Source: Ceratobasidium sp. AG-K (Eukaryota > Basidiomycota > Agaricomycetes > Cantharellales > Ceratobasidiaceae). From it: a DNA stretch of 64,000 nt. The notes below the pieces were generated by a model. The model worked only from the letters and a program-made list of their open reading frames with translations, did not search any database and had not been told where the DNA came from. Every line of letters starts with the position of its first letter. Position 1 is the first letter of the stretch. The stretch spans positions 5,058,571-5,122,570 of the forward strand of contig JAWNGF010000003.1 in NCBI GenBank assembly GCA_037039685.1. The letters run 5' to 3'. Of this stretch, positions 1 through 10,974 are shown piece after piece. The position numbers and the translations under genes were made by a program.

Positions 1-1818
1 GAGGGATGACGTGAGTCCGCCTGATGCGAGGGTCGTGGAAATGTCGGCCGGCGAGGAGGGGAGGACGGTTGATAGGGGACTTGGCCAACAGTTAGTATGC
101 ATATGTGAATCTCGTGGTCGTGTGCTTACTCAAAGTCGAGAAGGAACGTGCTCGGGTCGCCTTCAACTATAGCCCTGACTTTTGCAATCAGTTCTTCCAG
201 CTCGTCTGGCGAGATTTGCGTCTTCAAAGACATCCTAGCAAAGCCGTTAGCCACGTTGACCAGCAGGGCACAGCAAGACACACCGAACCCACAACCCCTA
301 CTCACCCATTAAACACCTCACTCACTGCCTCTCGCACTCGCTCGCCTACACTCCTCCACCCACGATTCAAAAACCACCAACCGAGCGTCAAAAACTTGCG
401 TTCAGTCAAGGACCCAACGCCGTCCCGTCCAAAAAGTCCGCCTCGACCAGAAGCATCCCACCATCGACCTTCTTCGTCCCAGTACCCCCCTTCGTCATTG
501 AGATCCATCTCGTCACCCATTTCCGACTCGGGGTGAATAGATAGGAGGTCGTCGTCGTCGTCGACACCAGGAGCGCCGTAAAAGAGCGTGCCGATGGTCG
601 TACGTTGTCGTTTAGCCTCGGCGCGGCGAGCTTCACGAATGGCGGCGAGGTACTTGTATCGGGAGAGTAGAGCGAGTTGAGTATGTGTGAGGAGGGTAAG
701 GAATGCGAGTGCATAGAGAGACGTCAGAGCGCGGGTAAATGCTGGTCAAAGGGTTAGAGGTCGAGTTAAAATTTAAGCTAGGGACATACTAAGAGTAGTT
801 AGTTCTTTCCAAAGTGCCAGCTTTTCCTTGTTCGACAGTGGGGGCGGAGGCGGGAATACTTCAGCGGACGGAGTGGTATTTGAATAATCCAAGTTGACCA
901 TCTGAAAACAAAATTAATTAAATTCAAGATAGGTCACGCGACGGACGTACGACGGCGGACTCTTTGCCAGCGCTACTCTCGCTCGCCTGGGACGATGTTT
1001 CCGGGACGCTCATCAACGAATCAGACTTGGCGTCCATTCGTTCAGATACAGAGCCTTGATCCTGAGCGACGTTGGGGTCCACGATCACATCAGCTTCCAC
1101 GACCGATTCAAGCTCAGGATCTGCGTCGGCCGACCTATCCAAATCTACATCCCCATTGTCCGTGGGAAGTGAATGAAACTCGGTAGTTGCCCCTGCGCCA
1201 GTTTCGGATCTGGTGTCGACATCGGTTTCGGTGGTTGGCGGAACTGAATGAGAGGGAAGGGAAAGCGTCTGTTCCACCGAAGCCGTCGCAATATCTCCTG
1301 CCGAAAGAGACAAAGAGTTTTCGCTCGATCCCGAAAACTGGTCGACCCAGCTTTTGGCCACGTGTGAGCTGGATGGTGTTGATTCACGAGCAGAGGTGGA
1401 CACGTTCGACTGTGGAGGCTCGGAAAGTGAAGGAGGTGCAAGTGGCTGAGCAAGTGGTTGTCGAGGAGCGCGGGCTTGCTGGAGGCGGGATATGAGCGAC
1501 TCGACGTCCATGTCGTGCATTATTTGTGTTGCCAGTGTCGGAAGGTGTGCCATTGTTGTAAATGTACAATCTTGGACATTTTGTTGGAAGCGCCGGACTA
1601 GGCTACAGACGAGTAGGAGTGGATTCAAAAAATTGGCAGGCACATGGAAGTATCTCTTACTTGTCCTTGTCTCCTCGTTCCCGAATGATCCGGTCTCGCA
1701 CTTCCTCGAGTCGGGCAAGTACGTACTGGCCGGCAACATATCCTGCACCCACTGCCCCGGCGGTCGTGAGCAACCCCCGTCGTCGGTCGTAAAAGTAGTT
1801 TTGTACGCTTTCTAACAT
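1..1818 (-). CDS. PEX3: Peroxin-3 (peroxisome membrane biogenesis), 3' end outside window
   Basis: Pex3 anchors in the peroxisomal membrane and docks Pex19 with its membrane-protein cargo. Hand-built exons: 1661-1818, 951-1602, 790-901, 306-741, 130-234 and 1-79 (open at the window edge). Frames join cleanly and all introns have GT/AG ends. The N-terminus MLESVQNYFYDRRRG plus a Gly/Ala-rich hydrophobic anchor, then RRFQQNVQDCTFT about residue 55, are diagnostic of the family; the FLTLGWWFLNRGW block in exon 4 is also family-typical. A long Ser/Thr/Asp-rich insert (about residues 90-270) interrupts the fold, as is common in basidiomycete homologs. ATG at 1818 was chosen because the anchor starts there. 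The C-terminal part lies beyond position 1. Confidence 0.9.
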
Positions 1819-2049
1819 TCCTCAGAGCATTAGGGGATTGGTATACAGCGTGGCGGACGAGTACAGCGTGCACTCGGAGTCGGGAATGCAAACGCGGGCG
1901 TTACCCGGCGCAAAACCTGACGTCAGCCCGTGATTCTCACAGGACGTAACAGTAACGCTTGTGTATCTTTGCAACTTCCCACATTTACCTCGACACAATG
2001 GTAACCGAGTCGCACGTACAGCAACGCAGAGTACTGAACGATCGATATT

Positions 2050-2504
2050 AGGGCGGTGGAGGTCAATACCCGTATCCAAGACACGTGTGGTCGCCATCCG
2101 GTCAGTCGACGCCATTGGCTGTTGGAGGTTCCTGATTCCTTTCTCCTAGGCGGCTGGTGGACTCGTCCCCACAACTGGGTCGCCAACACTGCTATCTGCA
2201 CCGTTGGCATTGGAGCGCTCACCTATGGTGTATGGCGGTACAGCGCTGGAATCGAGGTGAGTCTGTCGCCCCTGGCACCCAGCTCGTCATCGCCTCCCGT
2301 GTACCATCGGTGCACCAACTGCCGGCACTGACGTTGGCGTTTTCTATAGCAACGGCACGCTGCTCCAGTAAAGTGGATCCCTTCGATGATGGTGAGTATG
2401 CACAATCTGTATATCCTAGGATTGACATTGACTTGCCGGTGATTGGATAGTGGGCTCGGGAATTCAAAGAAGGAAAGCTTGGGATTAAAGACCAAAACCC
2501 ATGA
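2050..2504 (+). CDS. Small single-TM protein, probably mitochondrial; start unresolved
   Basis: Three coding exons are visible: one ending at 2256, 2350-2391, and 2451-2504 (TGA). Introns 2257-2349 and 2392-2450 have GT/AG ends and keep one frame. The product contains WWTRPHNWVANTA followed by a hydrophobic stretch with GIGALTYGVWRY, then a basic tail ending in KLGIKDQNP. This looks like a short inner-membrane-type protein with one TM helix, but I cannot name the family. No ATG lies in frame directly upstream; the region from 2056 is open but starts with GTG, so a short first exon is probably spliced on. The gene is transcribed away from PEX3, sharing about 240 bp of intergenic DNA. Confidence 0.5.
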
Positions 2505-3313
2505 GCCCGGTTACATGTTTCCTGCTCATCGGAGCTCTGGTCATCCATGTGCTACGTTTAGCCTGAATTCTATCAAAACTTTCTAAAGGTTCTCTGCCTA
2601 ATGTGCCAGGCAGCGAGCGACACGTCCGGACGTCCGGTCGCAGGCGAGGTATGAGCCGAGCACGCACTCAGTTCGGTGATTCTATCTTCCTCTGAGAAAC
2701 CATGAGAGCAAAATAGGAGAACTGGTGAGCAGTCGCGTCTAGTGACTAACGACTTACACATAGGGATCGGGTTCCATCACTTAGCCGATCTTCCTTGTGG
2801 ACATATGCATCATGCTGCGGCTGTACGACGCATAAAACTGACCGCACAACCTGCCGACGCTTTCTCATCCTTGTCGTATTGAACCGGCTACGGGACTCGG
2901 CTCGGAATACCAGGGCACATCTTGTGGTACCCACTGCCACAAAAAACGACTCATTGAAGGACGGCTCCACACCTGTATACAATCTGTCGCGTCGTAGAGG
3001 TCAACTGCTGCGCATGTAGCTCGGTCAAGCCGGAGAAGGCCGAGTACAGCGCTCTATATTAGACACAGCTCATTATCCTGCATTCAGTACCGGCATCAAG
3101 CGGATCGCACCGCCCCATTAGGTAATTGATCAACCGACCAAGGGGACCCGCACTAAACATCCGGCCCGTCCCAAACAATGGAGCTCGCTCGCTCGATCCT
3201 CGCTAGCGCGGACAGCCTTGAGGCGCATCGAGTAGATGATCTACGAGATCGTCATTGGACTCTATACCGAGAAAAAATAACTTGCCTTTCGGGACCGAGG
3301 AGGCGTAGAAAAG
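2505..3313. other. Intergenic, no supported gene
   Basis: About 800 bases between the small TM gene and the first DUF6699 gene. Only short incoherent reading frames are present. I see no RNA gene or repeat here. Confidence 0.5.
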
Positions 3314-3319
3314 TATAAA
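3314..3319 (+). promoter_or_regulatory. TATA box of first DUF6699 gene
   Basis: TATAAA lies 87 bases upstream of the last base before the ATG at 3406. The paralog downstream has a TATA box at nearly the same distance. Confidence 0.55.
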
Positions 3320-3405
3320 GCTGGTTGTCGGCGGCTTGGCAATCGAGCAAACGACCAAGGACCCGAAGCGACTGCGCACATCAACACAACTTCAAGTTCC
3401 CGAAC

Positions 3406-4428
3406 ATGTCTCTTAGGTCGCATAACAATTATCCAGCCGAAGAGCCTCCCCGTGCTCAGAGCCCAGAAATTCACCACCCTCGCCCGACTCGGTTGCCTGC
3501 CAAGGTGACTATCGCGACCCAGGGCCACGAGACATGGCGGCACTATGCTCCTGCGACCGCTCCCCTCGAGAACGAAAAACTCGATCAGAGCGAAGGACCT
3601 GCCACGGCCGCGACTTCTGTCCAACGGTCGCCTAGCGCGCCTCCTGGTGAGTTCTCTCAAGTAGTTTTCTGCACACTTTTTGACACTCCTCTAGCTTTGA
3701 ACCAGCCGCCCGCACCACCTGCTGCCATCATTCACCCTTTGCTTACTGCTGCACCTGCAATTCGCACCGGCTCCGGTCCGCGAATGCGATTCACCTGGGA
3801 CGTAGCCTACTCTCCGGACGCACCGCCTGCTCCCCCAGCCCCCACCCGTCGCAACAGTATCGTGTCCAGCTCTACAGCAGCACACCACTCCCGTCTCACT
3901 CGTCCACGCTCCAATACCCAGCCCACGGACCGTTTGCCGGCCTCGGGTCTGGGGCTTGCCTCGGATCTACACACGCGTCTGAACCTCAACTATAATTCCC
4001 ATCCCGCTCCCCCGGCCGAGGCACAGCAATCATTTGCCGCCCACCCGGTTGCACTCGAGCCTGCTACCACACCGGCTCGTCCGCGCATGCTTATTGTGTG
4101 CCGTGACCTGTTGCCTTGGTTGATACCGGTATATGCGCGTGATCTTAGCGTAGGCTGTACGGTCCTCGACGTCGTCCGCGGCATATATGCCGCTCTGCAA
4201 ACAAAGGTGGAGGTATCTGCACAGGTGCAGTCCACTAGTAGACCGGGGCATGCACGCTCCACAAGCGATGGGATTCGCGTCGAACGGCGTAGAATCGACT
4301 GGCTACGTGATAAGACTGTGTTTGTGTGCCTGGGGCGAGATGAGGCGTTGGTTAAGCGCCGGTTACCAGGGCGGGCCCACCTGTGGGAGGAAACTTTTGT
4401 GTTGACGCTTGCCCGTCGACGTGCCTGA
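3406..4428 (+). CDS. DUF6699 family protein, copy 1
   Basis: Two exons, 3406-3646 and from 3694 to the TGA at 4428; the intron (GTGAGT...CTCTAG) restores the frame into ALNQPP. The N-terminal half is Pro/Ser/Thr-rich and low complexity. A compact C-terminal domain follows: FTWDVAYSPD, LLPWLIPVYA, TVLDVVRGIYAALQTKV, DWLRDKTVFVCLGRDEAL and HLWEETFVLTL. This matches the layout of the DUF6699 domain, a basidiomycete family of unknown function. No signal peptide or TM segment is evident. The same blocks recur in the next gene, so the two are tandem paralogs. Assignment to DUF6699 is from memory of the family pattern. Confidence 0.75.
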   Translation: MSLRSHNNYPAEEPPRAQSPEIHHPRPTRLPAKVTIATQGHETWRHYAPATAPLENEKLDQSEGPATAATSVQRSPSAPPGEFSQVVFCTLFDTPLALNQPPAPPAAIIHPLLTAAPAIRTGSGPRMRFTWDVAYSPDAPPAPPAPTRRNSIVSSSTAAHHSRLTRPRSNTQPTDRLPASGLGLASDLHTRLNLNYNSHPAPPAEAQQSFAAHPVALEPATTPARPRMLIVCRDLLPWLIPVYARDLSVGCTVLDVVRGIYAALQTKVEVSAQVQSTSRPGHARSTSDGIRVERRRIDWLRDKTVFVCLGRDEALVKRRLPGRAHLWEETFVLTLARRRA

Positions 4429-4907
4429 TTGCGCCTTGCGAATGTATCTATTGTGTTTCATTGCCTATGTAATGATCGGACAGGAGGACTCTTGAATTGG
4501 AAATGTTTTTGTTGTCTGTGTGTATCTGTCTCTGCTGCGGAGGTATCCACATGAGTTCTCCAGTAATACATTGCCGAGCCTCGGTCCCTTTGTCTGGTTA
4601 AGGAAAGAGGATCGTCAAGCTGTCCGGAAGGATGACGAGTGCTATGCTGTCGCACAAATATCTCCCGACGTGGCTGTGGGGAAGCAAGCTAATTACCAGG
4701 GGTTACTAGGGTCCAGCCTAGCGAGTTGGAGCCTCCAACCAATGGGAATACGACGACGATCACCGATCAAAAAGCGAGTCAGTGATTTCAGGGTCCCTCT
4801 CTCGACTCGCTTCCTGGACAGCATAGTGGCTCTGGTTGCGGAACGTTTCCCGACCACACCGACTGCCCGCCCTCCGCACCGCTCCCGGAAGCGCGCTGGT
4901 TTTAGTC

Positions 4908-4915
4908 TATATAAG
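4908..4915 (+). promoter_or_regulatory. TATA box of second DUF6699 gene
   Basis: TATATAAG about 95 bases upstream of the ATG at 5010, with a GC-rich stretch before it. Confidence 0.6.
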
Positions 4916-5009
4916 TGGTTCCTTCCCTGGTTTGAAGATCACCAGAACCACATCGAGTGCAAAGCACCCCCATTTACCCATACGACCCGTTTCATTTCAG
5001 TCGTCTAAG

Positions 5010-5903
5010 ATGACCTCTCGAGCACCCTCCACTCAGCGCTCGCTCTTTTGCGAGTGCATCAAGACCCCTTGTGTCTGCTGGCCCTCTACCTCGTCTACTC
5101 GACCTCGCACCCAGTCGCGGCCGCAGCAGCCATCGGCCGCGGTTGCCACTCTGTGGCCACACTACGAGGCAGCACCAGCCCAACAGCTCCCATCACCGCA
5201 TACACCCTCCGGCTCACACACCTCACCCGTTTCGCGGCCTCGCCCGTCTTCTTTGACGGTGCCGGCCAACAACGCCGTGCCCAATTCACCCACTACCGCC
5301 ACTTCTCCGCGCTCCCCCCGCATGTCCCAGCTCCAGCTGCACGGTTTGTTCAAGGCCCCATCCATCCTGCGGACTCCCGAGTCGCCTTCTGCATTCCGCA
5401 TTCGTTGGGACGTCCGGGACGCTTCAACCGCCTCGGCCTTGATCTCCAACCACGAGCCTGAACAACTCTATGCCCACCCGGCGTCGGTTGCCTACGCTAC
5501 GTCTCCACCGGTTCCGTTCCTCATGATCGCATACGACGGCTCCCTCCCTTGGCTTGCTCCCGTCCACGCTCAGCCCGGCTCCGCGGGTGTGACCGTACGG
5601 GATGTGCTCGACGCCATCTCGGCCGTGCTCCATACCCAGGTCGACAAGGACACGCTCCGTCAGCTGCCCACCGACGAGGCTCGCAACCGTGTATACCAGG
5701 CCTACTATGGCCGTATCGAGCGCAACGGGACTGACAACCGGGGCATCCTCGCCGTTGACTTCCTGGGTGAGAAGTCTCTCTTCGTCTCTCTCGAGCGCGA
5801 CGAGGCTCTTGCTCGCAAGCGCGTGAAGGAGGAGCATTTGTGGCCATACGTGTTTGCGCTCAAGCTCAAGTTGCGCAAGGGCGCTCTTGTGTCGGATGCG
5901 TAA
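5010..5903 (+). CDS. DUF6699 family protein, copy 2
   Basis: Single uninterrupted reading frame of 297 aa. The start at 5010 (TCTAAGATG) lies after a TATA box and gives an N-terminus with two Cys pairs (CECIKTPCVC), then a Ser/Pro/Thr-rich linker. The C-terminal domain carries FRIRWDVRDA, LPWLAPVHAQ, TVRDVLDAISAVLHTQV, AVDFLGEKSLFVSLERDEAL and HLWPYVFALKL, clearly paralogous to the gene at 3406. It differs from copy 1 by lacking an intron and by an insert between the TQV helix and the DFLGEKS strand. Function unknown; probably cytoplasmic or nuclear. Confidence 0.8.
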   Translation: MTSRAPSTQRSLFCECIKTPCVCWPSTSSTRPRTQSRPQQPSAAVATLWPHYEAAPAQQLPSPHTPSGSHTSPVSRPRPSSLTVPANNAVPNSPTTATSPRSPRMSQLQLHGLFKAPSILRTPESPSAFRIRWDVRDASTASALISNHEPEQLYAHPASVAYATSPPVPFLMIAYDGSLPWLAPVHAQPGSAGVTVRDVLDAISAVLHTQVDKDTLRQLPTDEARNRVYQAYYGRIERNGTDNRGILAVDFLGEKSLFVSLERDEALARKRVKEEHLWPYVFALKLKLRKGALVSDA

Positions 5904-6386
5904 ATGACCCTCCTCGATGTTCATATTTTATTCTGGGATTCGGATCTTTTTTCTGATACTGTAGCCTGAGTTTGGATTGTCTGTATTCTCGTATGTTCGT
6001 TTTCTGTTTCTGCTTTTGGATCTCTCTGGTTTACGGCTCTCAGCCCACACGTTCGCTTATGCACACATTCTCGTCACCGATGTATTTTCACCTGTCACTA
6101 CAACATGACTCACGATCTGTCTCTACTGTATGATTCACAACTACCTGTCTCTACGCGTTCTTCCTTACTATATGTCCCGATACTACCGCATGTAGTTAAT
6201 GTTAGGTCGATGAAATGGAGATGAATACCCTGAAATACCGTCTGAAATCACCTAAAAAGAGTCATCGGGGCCGCAAGCGAGCAAAAGATTTAACCGGAGC
6301 ACAGCATAAACGATATTAACTTGAAAAGGGCAAGAAAGCTCTCGAACAATTACAACTCTATTCTAAAAGTGTACTTTTCTATCCCA
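5904..6386. other. Convergent 3' regions, no gene seen
   Basis: T-rich 3'-UTR-like sequence between the DUF6699 gene (plus) and the F-box/LRR-like gene (minus). No reading frame or repeat supported. Confidence 0.5.
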
Positions 6387-7732
6387 TCACTGTCTGTCCT
6401 TTTGCGAATTGGCAATCAAGCATTCCCCCGCCACATCAGTGACCTGCCACGGCAAACCTACGTTATCCAAACTTGGGCACGCGGTTTTCCATGACTCCAC
6501 AATCGACTCGGTCTCGTTTGCCGTTGGGGTGCGCCAGACCTGTCCGATTTCGGCTGCCTCGGTAGTAGGACTATTTTCTTCTCCGATTTGGATCGGAGGT
6601 GATCGGTAGCCACTCCCATCCGGGTCGGCATTACATTCTAGTTGAATACACCGCAGCTCGGTGAAGCCTTCCAAGGTCGGTGTCAGCGATTCTAGAACTT
6701 CCTACGCGCATATACCCGTCGCAATCAGTCTCAATGCCATCACAGCTCCGACCATACTCACACGAGTGAAAAAGCTCGGACCGGCCACAATTCCGAGTCT
6801 CTTCAACGAAGGCACATGCCTGACAAATGGCTCAAGGATAAGCGGCGCTTGCGAAGGCGAGATGATCACGTGTCCGAGGCGGAGTGTGATTGACCGGAGA
6901 GGTAGGTCGCTCTCGGGCTGCAGAGGTACAGGAGACGCGTCTCTCCAGCCCCGGGTAAAGTCTGGACTCGACCGGTCTCGGTCTACCCCTAGGACGCTTA
7001 GTACCCCACCGCCTAGGAGCGGAATAAACGGCGCGTCCATCAATACGACGTGTTTCAGCTTTCGAATGGGGAGCCCGCTGAGCGCTGGAGCTGCACATGC
7101 CAAGTGGGTCAAGTTGGGAAGTGCGTAGGGTGGTAAGCGGAGGGCCAGGCCATGTGAATGAAGTGTGAGACGCGTGATGCTTGGGTGCGCAGTGAGAAAT
7201 GGTACGAGCGAGGGCGTAGTAGCCGTTGTGGAAAAGCGGGCTATATGCGGCAGAGAATCAAGAGAGATAGGAAGAGCCCAGCCTGTGTCACCTCGCGCGC
7301 ACCAGACGAGTTCCCTTAGCTCGCTAAGCTCGTCTCTGTCAAGCACGGATTGGATCTTGTAGAGCAAAGAAGCAAAATACCGCGGTCCGAGTCCGTCCCC
7401 TCCTTCGGTTCCATCGAGATTAAACGTCAAGCTTCGAGCATGACGCAATAGTTCCGCTCGGCCCAGAAGAGTCCGAACGAGTAATAAAACCTGAACGGGG
7501 CACTCTGCTCTAGGGTTCGTATAGAGGATCGGCTCGGCAATCATTCGCGTGCGTCGCGAGGCGGCACACATAACCGCAAGCCCGCCGGCGGAAACGAGGT
7601 GAAAAATTCGACAGAAGGTTTCAGTGGGAAGTCTACGATCGTCTCCTTGTTTAGACCTGGGGAGATCGTTGGGGTAGATTCGGTTAGTTGAACATTGCGA
7701 GCTTCAGGTTTTCAACATACATTGTCGAATAT
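6387..7732 (-). CDS. F-box-like protein with leucine-rich C-terminus; ATG split by an intron
   Basis: Exons 7731-7732 (only the bases AT), 6762-7656 and 6387-6701 sum to 1212 nt, giving 403 aa. The 74-nt intron (GTATGT, CAACTAAC branch, CCCCAG) joins AT to G, creating the first ATG: MSKQGDDRRLPTETFCRIFH. LPTETFCRIFHLV followed by MCAASRRTRMIAEPILYTN is an F-box-like helix pair, the SCF substrate-receptor module. Downstream are repeated short leucine patterns such as SLPHIARFSTT, PSITRLTLHSHGLAL and SLKRLGIVAG, typical of fungal F-box/LRR proteins. If translation instead begins at a later Met, the F-box motif would be lost, which favours the split start. Substrate unknown. Confidence 0.7.
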
Positions 7733-8956
7733 GGAATGATTGGACTAGGTTTCACCGTCGGGTTTTCCCGAGTTCAATGGAGAATTTGCCGTTTAGATGC
7801 TGTTTCAGATTCTCCGTTTGCCGACAAGTGGCCGAAGGTGCTGGAGTAAGCGCGGGGTGACGAATGAGAGAGCTGTTATAGACGACGAATGTCAGGACAG
7901 GTCGTCGAGGATAATGAAAGAAGACATTCGGACCAGGGTATTTCCCCACACCTTTTTCGACAGCTCGGATTGTTATCTTATAAAGCCTATTAGAGTCAAC
8001 GGGGAGCGAGTAGTATGAGTAGGTGGGACAGTAGAAGCGAATGTTCAGAACCTACGTCAACCGACGAGTTTATATAGCACCAACGCGACTATGAGATCCA
8101 CCGCATTATATCAGAAGTGGAGACTAGTCTAAGATCTAACAGGGAGGGCAACACGATCGATTCAATACCTGAGCCCAAACGGACGACTTGTGCGTGTTTC
8201 TTGGGGTAGACGAGCCGTTGAGGCGGGTAAATCAGCGGAAGAGAAGGGCAGACGCGTGATCGACTGGATGAAATAGAGTTGTATATATTGGGTCGAGGGG
8301 CTGTACAAAGGTGTCGCTTGGGAAATAGCACGGGAGGCGGGTGTGAGTCCCAAACTGGGCATGTCGCTGTGCCAACGACGGGAATGGCACGTGGCAACTA
8401 CACAGAGTGCGCCCGTGCTAGGCGATGTGTGGTGCAACAATCGGTTGTAAGTTTCGGTGGATTTTTAGTGGCTAGAGATGGCGTATATGAGTGTTGCTTA
8501 GCGGGCTGCTCAGGAGGTTAGGGACTAACAAGCGCCGAGATGAAGTGTCACTCACAGGCTGCAACGCCGTGGATTCCTGCAACGAGAGCCCATATTGCTG
8601 CAACGTTTGATATTCCGTGATAACTATACGCCAACGTACGAGAATACCGCGATCCACAATGTTCCTGCTCCTGAGCTGACTTGGCAGTTCTTCTGACTCG
8701 GAGATTCGCTGTCAGATTGATGACCAAACTCATCTGACTACCGATACGGGCCAAGATATGACCGAACATCACGCCCAAGTGCTAGGGCTCCGAGGCTCGA
8801 CATCGAGGCGGGCGAATCGTGTATGCGGTGATGACGGAGCAGCACACCAGCTCAGGGGCCCGATTAGGGGAGCTTAAGCGCCGACGCGATAAACGCCTTG
8901 GATTACGTGATGGGGTCTGATGCAACTGTCCACGACCAGCCATCGGATGCACCACG
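7733..8956. other. Unassigned 1.2 kb; one possible minus-strand membrane exon
   Basis: A minus-strand frame around 8548-8778 includes a hydrophobic stretch (IWALVAGIHGVAA) flanked by plausible GT and AG sites, so a small multi-exon membrane protein could end here. I could not build a coherent gene. Otherwise nothing is recognised. Confidence 0.25.
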
Positions 8957-10974
8957 ATGAGCTCTGTGTTTGAAAGTGTCTCTGGTTCGGTATACGGCGT
9001 GCGGTCGATCGCATCGTCAATTCCGTCATCACCACACTCTGCACCACCACTCCCCTCGCCGCCGACGTCCCCCCACCTCCACGGGGTGTCTCTGCCCGGC
9101 TCTCCATCCTCCCTCGGTTCATTTCCCTCTGGCTTGTCTGCATCTATATGGTCACTCGACGAGGCCAACGTGAGCCGAAGAGACGAAGATATCACTTTTT
9201 CGTCTCAAGAACATGCCGAATCAGGCCACCAGCTTGTTATTCCCTCTCTTGCACTCGGCCCCTCGCTCGTCCCGGCCCCGCCCCCACGCGAGTCGGAAGT
9301 CGCATACGGAGAAGCCATAGGAAATGTGCGGATTCTGATTCTAGGAGGCCAACGTAGTCTTGCCGACAACCTGCTGATGCGCAGCCCCCAAGTGGTCCAT
9401 ATACACGGCTGGGACCACCCTGGGGGCGACGTTACGGCCTGTCTCGAGGCTTCGACTATTCTGGCCGACCGCGACCGGAATGTTCGCCTGACCGTAATGC
9501 CCTCGTTTGATATCCGAGATAACGAGGTGAGTGGTCTTATCCCCCGCACCAACTTATCGGCTGATTTAGTCATTAACCAATAGTCCACGAAATGGGCCGT
9601 CGGCCAAGTCTTGCAAACATTGCATGCTTCATTTCAAACCCTCCATCGGGAGCTGCATCCCGCCCGCGCACCCGGCCCCGATTTTACAGCCATGCTGGCG
9701 TCGCACCGCACCCCCCTCGTGACCGCTGTCGTGCTTGTCGTGTCAGAGCGTGAGTACCACGTTGCGCAATATTCCTGTGGCTGACTTTGTACATGACTTT
9801 TCCGAAATTAGCCATCACGGCGCGAGAGCACGACATCATTTCCTCGATCGCCTCACACGCGCCCGTGATCACATTACCTCATCCCAGTCGACGGCGCCAC
9901 CACACCACCCGACCTCCCACCCAGCCCCAGTCGCAGACACAAACTCGTGCCCACTCGCGCTCCAACTCGCAGGGCGGGGTTGAGTGTCAACTGCTGGCCC
10001 CGCCGCTAAATAGGCACGCCACGCAGCGCCCACATGGCCACGACAGGGGTCGTACGACCCTGAAGCGATCCCAGGTCTCGCACGCGTCTCCCCCGTTTGC
10101 ACCAGCACCATATACGTCCGCTTCTCCACCTTTTGCGCCCTACCACTCGGCATCTCCGCCGTTTGCTCCCACCTACCCTCCGTTTTCGGGAATCGCCTCG
10201 CCTGCGTTTCCCCCACGACAGTATGTCTTTCACCTCAACAGCATATCCGAACTCTCCCACGTGCTCTTCCGCGATCCACGCATGCTGGCTGGGTTACGAG
10301 ATGCTGCTGCGGCCCGGTTCGTTGCTTGGCGCGAGCGAGAGCATAATCCCGCACTCTCCCCCATCGAACCACGGCCGACTGCGGACGAGGAAAGGAAACC
10401 GGTCGCCGGGCTATTTGGATTCGAGGACCCCGAAGCGGGGTCTGATTTCGACCTCGGGCCAGGTTCCGAACCCAGCGAAGCAGGGGAAGAAGACGAAGAT
10501 GTGATCATGGGCACAATGTGGAAGCTGAAGGGATATGGGCATAGTCAAGAACCGGGCTTGGACGTGGGTGGGACGCTCAAGCCTACACCAGGTCGGGAAC
10601 CGCTTCCTAGCTTCCATACGACGCCTGATAGCGCAGCGAGGCCGTCTCCGCCTGTTCGCCACCGAGTCAAGGACTTTGGGGCGTCGACCATTCGGGGAGA
10701 CCGCAAAGAGGCACTGGAGCGGAGCATATACCATGACCCGCTACACGTCCCGTCGCTGGTCGCACTGGCCGTATCCGTCCTCCCGCAAATGCTCGGCCAA
10801 GTATTCGGTTTCAGCACACGAACTAACCGGATCCGCGGGAGCGCGAGCGAAGAGAACGGCGGGGACGATGGGGAAGACAAGGGCTGGAGCGGGTTATCTG
10901 TAATATTGAGCGTAGGGGCTGCATGCGCGGCGACGTTTTGTGCGGGATGGGTGTGTGGGTTCTGGATGGCATGA
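8957..10974 (+). CDS. Unrecognised 632-aa protein with C-terminal TM segment
   Basis: Exons 8957-9526, 9584-9749 and 9812-10974 sum to 1899 nt, with both introns GTGAGT...AG. The N-terminus is Ser/Pro-rich. Residues about 105-245 look folded (NVRILILGGQRSLADNLL, VVHIHGWDHPGGDVTACLEA, LVTAVVLVVSE) with alternating beta-strand-like stretches. A Ser/Pro/Phe region repeats the motif ASPPFAP three times near residue 310-330, then an acidic stretch. The end, GLSVILSVGAACAATFCAGWVCGFWMA (written here in two parts: GLSVILSVGAACAAT and FCAGWVCGFWMA), is a single hydrophobic helix at the extreme C-terminus, suggesting tail anchoring in an organelle membrane. Family not recognised; no catalytic motif seen. 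Confidence 0.7.

Noticed and set aside
5424..5924. Minus-strand open frame opposite DUF6699 copy 2
   Set aside because: Mirror of a clear coding domain; no family pattern, no own promoter.
6661..7128. Plus-strand 155-aa open frame
   Set aside because: Antisense to the F-box/LRR-like gene, whose splice structure and domain pattern are clear.
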